Assembly (NCBI GenBank): GCA_039714835.1
Contig: JBDLIN010000042.1
Location: forward strand, 1-20,306
Length of the DNA stretch: 20,306 nt
Source: SZUA-22 sp039714835
Lineage (GTDB): Bacteria; Bacteroidota; Ignavibacteria; Ignavibacteriales; Melioribacteraceae
Direction of reading: 5' to 3'
A program made the position numbers and the translations under genes. Shown here one piece after another: positions 14,808 to 20,306 of this stretch (position 1 is the stretch's first letter; the number at the start of each line of letters is the position of its first letter). The notes below the pieces were generated by a model. It made no database searches. It had not been told where the DNA came from and was given only the letters and a program-made list of their open reading frames with translations.

Positions 14808-15767
14808 ATGAATTATACAAAACTAGGTTCAAGAGGACCACAAGTATCAACTGTTGGTTTTGGAGCATGGGCAATTGGTGGAATGAACTGGGGAAAAACA
14901 GATGATGCTGTTTCACTAAATGCTTTACACAAAGCTGTGGATGAGGGTGTAACATTTATTGATACTGCGGATGTATATGGTTTCGGACACTCAGAAGAAT
15001 TAATTGCAAAATTAATCAAAGCGCGTGGTAAAAATAATATAATTATTGCAACGAAGGCGGGAAATGATTTTTATAATGCTACTTCTGATGACGATAATGG
15101 ATACGGAGCTATAAAACAAACTTATACTAAAGAATATATTGTTTTTGCAGCTGAGCAAAGTCTTAAACGGTTGGGGGTAGAGTCTTTGGATATTCTACAG
15201 CTTCATAGTCCTGACCTAAACAAACTTGAAAGAGATGAGCCATGGGAAGCATTGGAACAGCTAAAAAAAGATGGTAAAATCATTCATGCTGGTTTTAGTA
15301 TTCAATCTTTCAAGGAAACCGAACATGCACATTTGCTTGATGAACACCATGATTTAATTGACTCAATTCAAGTAAGATATAATTTGTTGGAACGCGAAGC
15401 AGAAAAGGGGCTTTTTCCAAAAGCTGAAAAGTATGGAATCGGAGTTATAGTAAGAATCCCCTTGCTTTTTGGTTTTCTAACTGGAAAATTCACTAGACAA
15501 TCGAAGTTTGGTGAAGAGGACCACAGAAGCATGAATTTATCAACTGAAAAACTAGACAATTATTTTAAACAACTTGATCAACTTCAACCGCTGTTTGATG
15601 CGTATCCTGATCAAAGTATGGCACAGATCAGTCTCAGGTTTTGTATCACACATCCAGCTTGTCATACCGTAATACCAGGTGCTAAAACAGATGAGCAGGT
15701 TGAAGAAAACTGTTCGGCTTCTGATTTAGGTCCTATACCTAATAATTTAATTCCAGATGTGATATAA
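14808..15767 (+). CDS. Aldo/keto reductase
   Basis: A 319-residue NADPH-dependent oxidoreductase of the aldo/keto reductase barrel family. The catalytic tetrad is complete: D52 and Y57 in FIDTADVYGFGHSE, K83 in ATKAG and H133 in LQLHSPD. The start has the family opening (YTKLGSRGPQVSTVGFGAW). The cofactor-binding end is present near residues 285-300 (HTVIPGAKTDEQVEEN), so the protein is full length. AGG lies 7 nt before the ATG. A Gfo/Idh/MocA dehydrogenase starts 21 nt after its stop, suggesting the two act on the same sugar, polyol or related carbonyl compound. The substrate cannot be told from sequence. Confidence 0.92.
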   Translation: MNYTKLGSRGPQVSTVGFGAWAIGGMNWGKTDDAVSLNALHKAVDEGVTFIDTADVYGFGHSEELIAKLIKARGKNNIIIATKAGNDFYNATSDDDNGYGAIKQTYTKEYIVFAAEQSLKRLGVESLDILQLHSPDLNKLERDEPWEALEQLKKDGKIIHAGFSIQSFKETEHAHLLDEHHDLIDSIQVRYNLLEREAEKGLFPKAEKYGIGVIVRIPLLFGFLTGKFTRQSKFGEEDHRSMNLSTEKLDNYFKQLDQLQPLFDAYPDQSMAQISLRFCITHPACHTVIPGAKTDEQVEENCSASDLGPIPNNLIPDVI

Positions 15768-15788
15768 TAAGTTTTTTAGGATTTGTTT

Positions 15789-16760
15789 ATGAATTCAGTA
15801 AAATGGGGAATTCTCGGTTGCGGAGATGTAACTGAAGTTAAAAGCGGACCAGCATTCAATTTGGTTGACAATTCTGAATTAATCGCGGTAATGAGAAGAA
15901 ACGGTAGTCTTGCTGAAGATTATGCGAAACGTCATAATGTTTCCAAATGGTATGATGATGCTGACTCCCTAATCAACGATCCAGATATAAATGCGGTCTA
16001 TGTGGCAACACCTCCCTCTTCTCACAAGGAATACACTATTGCAGCAGCAAATGCTGGAAAGCCTGTCTATGTCGAAAAACCAATGGCAATGAGTTATCAC
16101 GAAGCAAAAGAGATGATAGAGGCTTGTGTTCACTATAAAGTAAAACTTTTCATAGCATATTACCGCAGGGCATTGCCGAGATTCCTAAAAGTAAAATCCT
16201 TGCTTAATGATGGTGCCATAGGTGATATCAGATTTGTAAATGTCCGTTATTATGAGACGCCGCGGGAAGATGACATAGATGGAAATCTTCACTGGCATAC
16301 AGATCCTTCAATTGCTGGGTGTGGTTATTTCTGCGATCTTGGCTCACACATTATTGATCTGATTCAGTTTCTGCTAGGAGATATTGTTGAGGCGTCTGGG
16401 CATGAATCCAACCAAAATAAAATTTACCAAACCGAAGATATTGTAAGCGGAGAGTTTCTTTTCGATACCGGAATTCATGGGGTAGGGGTTTGGGCTTTCA
16501 ATGCCTCTGAAAACAAGGATGAAGTTGAAATTATGGGATCAAAGGGAAAGATCACTTATTCTACTTTTGCAAACAATCCAGTTGTATTATATCGCAATGG
16601 AACTATCGAAAAATTCAACATTCCACATCCTAAACATATACAGCAATATTTAATTGAAACTATTGTTAATGATCTATTGGGAAAGGGAAAGTGTCCCAGC
16701 ACAGGGGAAACTGCTATTAAAACCGCTTGGGTAATGGATAAGTTATTAGGAAGAATATAG
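15789..16760 (+). CDS. Gfo/Idh/MocA-family NAD(P)-dependent oxidoreductase
   Basis: A 323-residue dehydrogenase. The Rossmann motif GILGCGDV is at 7-14, VATPPSSH at 72-79 and the nucleotide-site and catalytic motif EKP at 96-98 (VYVEKPMAM). The C-terminal domain motif is CDLGSHIIDL with D183 and H187; H187 is the expected catalytic histidine. The frame opens at a TTG at 15783, but the ATG at 15789 is preferred because AGGA (15778-15781) sits 7 nt before it. It follows the aldo/keto reductase closely and should be co-transcribed. The family acts on sugars, inositols and related compounds; the specific substrate is not evident. Confidence 0.9.
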   Translation: MNSVKWGILGCGDVTEVKSGPAFNLVDNSELIAVMRRNGSLAEDYAKRHNVSKWYDDADSLINDPDINAVYVATPPSSHKEYTIAAANAGKPVYVEKPMAMSYHEAKEMIEACVHYKVKLFIAYYRRALPRFLKVKSLLNDGAIGDIRFVNVRYYETPREDDIDGNLHWHTDPSIAGCGYFCDLGSHIIDLIQFLLGDIVEASGHESNQNKIYQTEDIVSGEFLFDTGIHGVGVWAFNASENKDEVEIMGSKGKITYSTFANNPVVLYRNGTIEKFNIPHPKHIQQYLIETIVNDLLGKGKCPSTGETAIKTAWVMDKLLGRI

Positions 16761-16808
16761 TTAAAATGACTTATAGGGATTCTTGAACACGCTAAAAAGG
16801 ATTTCCAC

Positions 16809-16859
16809 TTTTTGCATAAGATTCCGTGCAAAAACATCACGGAATGACATATGTTTTTG
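16809..16859 (+). repeat. Three overlapping, mutually exclusive hairpins in the 208-bp gap before the secreted-protein gene
   Basis: Stem 1: TTTTTGCA (16809-16816) with TGCAAAAA (16827-16834). Stem 2: ATTCCGTG (16821-16828) with CACGGAAT (16838-16845), 9-nt loop. Stem 3: CAAAAACAT (16829-16837) with ATGTTTTTG (16851-16859), followed by a T-rich run. All are perfect and 8-9 bp long. Stem 2 shares bases with stem 1, and stem 3 shares bases with stem 1 and lies across stem 2. Stem 3 plus its T-rich tail could be a terminator for the oxidoreductase pair. The stem 2 sequence looks like a dispersed intergenic palindrome. No ORF is seen in this gap. Confidence 0.5.
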
Positions 16860-16968
16860 TTTATTTATAGCATTCTAGAAATTTTCCGCATGACATCTCC
16901 TAACAAAACAGACTATAGAAATTCATATATTATGTTTTAGTTTCAATTAATTATAACGGCTTTTTATA

Positions 16969-19362
16969 ATGAAAAAATATTCTTTCTTGATATTATTTTT
17001 ACTGCTAATCAATTCATCAGTATACTCACAACTTGATACAGTTAAAGGAGGCTGGCCTTTTCCTCCTTTTAATCAATCACAACCAATAAGCGCTACTTTC
17101 GCAGAATTTAGAAATACTCTTTCTTCTGATCATTTTCATAATGCTGCCGATGTACCTGAACCTGATGGTAATCCATGCTTTCCATCACTTGATGGTACAG
17201 TTTACTCTTTGACTCCTGACGGTTCTAATGCATATATTCGTATTGCTACGAAAGTCGGCAGCAAATGGAAGCATTTAACTTATCTTCATATTCGTCCCAA
17301 TCCATCGTTATCATTAGGTGATTCAGTTAAGCAGGGTGTTACTCGAATTGGTACTGTTGTGAGTGGAATGGGACATGTTCATTTAATTGAGCGTGAACTT
17401 GGAAATAACATTAATGATAATATGGTTGAAATAAACAATCTTAGGAAAAATGGTGGTTTAACACCTTATATTGATACATGGGCTCCAGTAATACACGAAA
17501 GCAGTTTAAAGTTTTACGTAAACGCAACCTCTGAAAGACTCCAGCATGATCAGCTTTATGGGAAGGTCGATGTCCAGATAAAAATTGAAGAGATAAACGG
17601 AAGCACCTCCATCGAACGAAATAATGGAACTTATATTGCCGGTTACAGAGTGTGGGATGAAGCAATGTCACAAATAGTTTACGAACCTGATGATGCTGGT
17701 ATAAAATATCGATTTGACTGCAAACCTTCTAATTCTTATGTTCATAATACTTTCGTTAAAAATGTAGCAACCTTGAGTAATCCAGTATATTGGCTTACCA
17801 ACGGTGATGGCGCGGATTATATTAATGATACAAAGGTTGTTGGTGATAATTATTTTGATGCGTCGTCTCTTCCAAGCGGCAACTACCAATTAGAAATATT
17901 TTCTGAAGATACTCGTGATAATAAGACAAACAAATTTTTCCCGATAACAATTGTTGATCCAAAACCCACAATACCACAAGTATACACACTTGTAAACACA
18001 GACGGTAAGAGTGGTTTAAAAATTCAATGGAAAAAGAATAGTGAGTCTGATATCGTTGGATATAGGCTATATTATTCAGCAAATTCTGAATTAACAGATT
18101 GGCAGTTGGCTGCAGATGAATCACAGTTGACAAACGAAATTAATGAGTATACAATTTCTTCCCCTTCGGAATTTGTTGTACCTCCCGTGAGTCAAGTATA
18201 TTTCTTTGCTTTCACAGCTATTGATAAAATTGGACAAGAAAGTGATATGAGTGATGTTTTTGTTCGCTCTGATTTAAGCGATGGTATTGATCTGACAACT
18301 GCATTAATTGTTAATGCTTTTCCAAAAATGAATGAAGAAGACGATAGAGAATCTCACAATTATACTGCTTCATATTTTGCTGCTTTGTCGACCACAGATT
18401 CGATGATTATTTCTTCAGCTTCAAACAAAGCTTTCTTAGACAACATAAATGACATTACATTTTTACAAAATTACGATCTTGTTGTTTGGTATACTGGTGA
18501 TAATACAAATCATGTGTCAACCATTCAAGTAAAAGAGATGTTAAACCTTGCTCAATATTTAGAGGGGGGCGGTAATCTGTTTATGTCGGGTTCTAAAATT
18601 GGTTATGATCTTGACTTTAAGAAAACTAATCTTCCGGCTGACACACTATTTTACCATCATTATCTAAAAGCAAAATATGTATATGTTGGGGATGATTTTA
18701 TGAAGCCGGTTGTTGGTGTAAACAATACTCTGTTTTCAGATGTTACGCTAAATTATGGTCAAGTTTCTGAAGAAAAGTATCCTGATGATATAGACCCAAT
18801 TTACGGAAGTGAGGTGCTGTTAAATTATAATCAAGTGAGAAGTGACTCATCAACATACCGTCATGCTGGTATTGGTTTTAAAGGAAAATTTAGAGATAGC
18901 GATATCGAAGGTGCAATGGTATATACTTCTTTCCCGCTTGAAACAGTAGGTTTGTTGACAGAACAGCAGGTATTCTTTAAGTCACTTCTTGAATACTTTG
19001 ACATGATTACCGATGTAGAAAAAGAATTTGATCAACTCCCAAACGAGTTTCGTTTATCACAGAATTATCCAAATCCTTTTAATCCAAGTACAACAATACA
19101 ATATTCCATACCTTCCACCAAAAGTCCCCTCCACCGGAAGGGATTTAGGGGTGGGTTGGTTACTCTAAAAGTATATGATGTTCTCGGACGTGAGGTTAAA
19201 ACCCTTATAAATAAAGAACAAAAGCCCGGAACATATCAGATTGTTTTTGATGCGCAAAATCTATCAAGTGGGATTTACTTTGCAAGATTGACAGTCGATG
19301 ATCCGGTAAATGGGAAACAACAATCTTTTAATAAAACAATAAGTATGCTTTTGCTGAAATAA
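16969..19362 (+). CDS. Secreted multidomain protein: M23 peptidase-like, FN3, GATase/ThuA-like, type IX sorting domain
   Basis: A 797-residue protein with a signal peptide ending near residue 20 (VYS/QL). Residues about 35-142 match an M23 (lysostaphin/LytM-type) peptidase fold: H57-x3-D61 (HFHNAAD), H107 (TYLHI) and H136-x-H138 (HVHLIE) supply the zinc ligands and catalytic histidines. About 175-330 is beta-rich and unassigned. About 335-432 is FN3-like (KIQWKKNSESDIVGYRLYY). About 444-680 begins like a GATase/ThuA-type sandwich (ALIVNAFP; YDLVVWYTGD; LEGGGNLFMSG). About 690-797 is a type IX secretion sorting domain with NYPNPFNPSTTI (699-710), VYDVLGREV and LSSGIYFARL. A 12-15-residue insertion sits in this domain. 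It probably acts outside the cell or on its surface; whether the M23 domain cuts peptidoglycan is untested. Confidence 0.85.
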   Translation: MKKYSFLILFLLLINSSVYSQLDTVKGGWPFPPFNQSQPISATFAEFRNTLSSDHFHNAADVPEPDGNPCFPSLDGTVYSLTPDGSNAYIRIATKVGSKWKHLTYLHIRPNPSLSLGDSVKQGVTRIGTVVSGMGHVHLIERELGNNINDNMVEINNLRKNGGLTPYIDTWAPVIHESSLKFYVNATSERLQHDQLYGKVDVQIKIEEINGSTSIERNNGTYIAGYRVWDEAMSQIVYEPDDAGIKYRFDCKPSNSYVHNTFVKNVATLSNPVYWLTNGDGADYINDTKVVGDNYFDASSLPSGNYQLEIFSEDTRDNKTNKFFPITIVDPKPTIPQVYTLVNTDGKSGLKIQWKKNSESDIVGYRLYYSANSELTDWQLAADESQLTNEINEYTISSPSEFVVPPVSQVYFFAFTAIDKIGQESDMSDVFVRSDLSDGIDLTTALIVNAFPKMNEEDDRESHNYTASYFAALSTTDSMIISSASNKAFLDNINDITFLQNYDLVVWYTGDNTNHVSTIQVKEMLNLAQYLEGGGNLFMSGSKIGYDLDFKKTNLPADTLFYHHYLKAKYVYVGDDFMKPVVGVNNTLFSDVTLNYGQVSEEKYPDDIDPIYGSEVLLNYNQVRSDSSTYRHAGIGFKGKFRDSDIEGAMVYTSFPLETVGLLTEQQVFFKSLLEYFDMITDVEKEFDQLPNEFRLSQNYPNPFNPSTTIQYSIPSTKSPLHRKGFRGGLVTLKVYDVLGREVKTLINKEQKPGTYQIVFDAQNLSSGIYFARLTVDDPVNGKQQSFNKTISMLLLK
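19118..19160. repeat. In-frame palindromic repeat inserted in the sorting-domain coding sequence
   Basis: TCCCCTCC (19125-19132), loop ACC, GGAAGGGA (19136-19143) form an 8-position stem with one C-A mismatch. GGGGTGGG (19148-19155) follows and can pair alternatively with CCACC (19131-19135). The block is much richer in G+C than the gene and encodes roughly STKSPLHRKGFRGG (716-729) between the IQYSIP and VTLKVYD strands, where this domain family normally has a short turn. This suggests a mobile palindromic element that kept the reading frame. Confidence 0.6.
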
Positions 19363-19391
19363 TTTTTTAATTGTTAGATAGGACGTTTGAA

Positions 19392-20306
19392 ATGAAAAAT
19401 TTATTAATAATAATTTTACTTATCAACTCTGTGGTTTTTACTCAATCGATTAACGAAAATTATAAGGTTGAAGAAAAAATCAATGGTGGCAGTGAGTCTG
19501 TCGGTGTGTTTAATACTGTTGAATACTCTGTCGCTGATAAAAATGGAAGCATCCTCTATAAAATCACTAATCAAACGGACTACGATATTCCTTATTCTCA
19601 TCTTTATGCTTTTGAAAATGGTGGTTCTGTTTTAATTAGTTCATTTTACGGCATGTTGACTTTCTACAACTCAAGCGGGACAAAGATTACTGATAAAATG
19701 ATTAAGGAAAATGTAATTGGTGAGTATGAAAGAAGCATTAAAGCAGTTGTTGATAATAATTCACTAATAATACAATTCGGAGAGCTGAATGATAATTTTT
19801 CAACAATCCAAAAGTACGGTTTTAATGGTCGGTTAGTCTCATCAATAAAAATTGAATTAACTAATATTAACGGGTTAGCATATTCTGAGAAACTTGGTCA
19901 AATTTATTTGTCGCATGTTGAGTGGAATAACGATGGAAGCGCTGATAAGAAAGTTTCTCTTTTTAATGAAATTGGTCAGGTTCAAAAACAGTACGATGCG
20001 TTTTTTGATAAAGGATTCTTTACTGGTGATAATCGATTTGTCGCCTTTTCAAATAAGACTTTGCTGACAGTAAATACTGAAAGTTTGGAGGTGATATTTA
20101 AAAACAAAGCGAATGATAATGAAATGTTTTTAGATATTACAGTATCAAAAGAAAAAATTGTTGCTGTATCAGCAAGACCTCCCAAGCTTCAAAATGGCAA
20201 ATGGTATTATGAGGATCCAACAATATTGAAGCTCGATAATTCAGGTAAAATTATCAAAGAGAATAAAATTGAAACAGATCTTTTTTCTGATTATGAATTT
20301 ACTACA
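19392..20306 (+). CDS. Secreted protein of unknown function, 5' part (truncated by window edge)
   Basis: An ATG at 19392, with AGGA (19380-19383) 8 nt before it, opens 305 codons that run off the window without a stop. Residues 1-18 are a clear signal peptide (MKNLLIIILLINSVVFTQ) cleaved near Gln18-Ser19. The rest shows repeated short strands of the type seen in beta-propeller proteins (such as GSILYKITNQT, GMLTFYNSSGTKIT, KVSLFNEIGQVQKQY and TILKLDNSGKIIKEN), in which a value is read and then followed by a turn with Asn/Ser-Gly. I do not recognise a named family. It lies 29 nt after the preceding secreted protein and is probably co-transcribed with it. A type IX sorting domain may lie beyond the edge. 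Confidence 0.75.
   Translation, partial: MKNLLIIILLINSVVFTQSINENYKVEEKINGGSESVGVFNTVEYSVADKNGSILYKITNQTDYDIPYSHLYAFENGGSVLISSFYGMLTFYNSSGTKITDKMIKENVIGEYERSIKAVVDNNSLIIQFGELNDNFSTIQKYGFNGRLVSSIKIELTNINGLAYSEKLGQIYLSHVEWNNDGSADKKVSLFNEIGQVQKQYDAFFDKGFFTGDNRFVAFSNKTLLTVNTESLEVIFKNKANDNEMFLDITVSKEKIVAVSARPPKLQNGKWYYEDPTILKLDNSGKIIKENKIETDLFSDYEFTT

Noticed and set aside
17822..18133. Minus-strand open frame of 103 codons within the secreted-protein gene
   Set aside because: It lies opposite a well-formed coding sequence and its translation shows no family pattern or initiation signal.

Overview
The window reads as an AT-rich chromosomal segment from the Bacteroidota/Chlorobi superphylum, most likely an Ignavibacteria-type organism. 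The best evidence is the C-terminal sorting domain of the large secreted protein at 16969-19362. It carries the YPNPFNPSTTI motif that is very common on type IX-secreted proteins of Ignavibacteria and relatives. TolC/HlyD-type Gram-negative envelope genes, a lipoprotein membrane fusion protein and a Gram-negative set of housekeeping genes agree with this. The phylum is an inference from protein style, not from a marker gene. No rRNA, tRNA, CRISPR array, transposase or phage gene is visible.

Layout. (1) 1-305 is the 3' end of a YceI-like gene. A convergent intergenic stretch (306-467) follows, with a nested palindrome and a second RNA hairpin. (2) 468-7466, minus strand, is a seven-gene tripartite export operon read TetR regulator - HlyD lipoprotein - ABC ATPase A - TolC - ABC ATPase B - ABC-2 permease - ABC-2 permease. 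Gaps are at most 17 nt, with a 4-nt and an 11-nt overlap. It parallels the E. coli cecR(ybiH)-ybhG-ybhF-ybhS-ybhR arrangement, but the double ATPase is split into two genes and a dedicated outer-membrane channel gene sits between the halves. Upstream of the regulator (7474-7543) are two identical 30-bp palindromes interleaved with a near-perfect sigma70 promoter, a clear case for autorepression. (3) 7779-8751, plus strand, holds a DUF1232 (YkvA-like) membrane protein and a NUDIX ADP-ribose pyrophosphatase-like enzyme. (4) 8741-14660, minus strand, is a tightly spaced row read queC - queF - tyrosine phenol-lyase - glnD - murI: queuosine precursor synthesis, a PLP beta-eliminating lyase that releases ammonia, the PII uridylyltransferase nitrogen sensor, and glutamate racemase for peptidoglycan. 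(5) 14808-16760, plus strand, is an aldo/keto reductase and a Gfo/Idh/MocA oxidoreductase, probably co-transcribed. (6) 16969 to the window end, plus strand, holds a 797-residue secreted protein (M23 peptidase-like domain, FN3, a GATase/ThuA-like fold, type IX sorting domain) and the start of a second secreted protein of unknown function.

Points most worth attention: the two export ATPases have complementary defects (switch histidine missing in one, signature serine missing in the other), predicting one canonical and one degenerate ATP site; the regulator's operator is a four-half-site array wrapped around the promoter; the lyase carries the tyrosine phenol-lyase active-site residues I could recall, at a constant numbering offset, not those of tryptophanase; GlnD has His-Glu in place of the His-Asp doublet of its HD domain; and a palindromic DNA element seems to have inserted in frame into the secretion-signal domain. 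No wholly unknown multi-gene system is evident.

Several start codons were moved from the longest open frame to the best-supported ATG (DUF1232, queC, tpl, Gfo/Idh). murI appears to need a TTG start. All family calls rest on reading motifs by eye; no database search was run.
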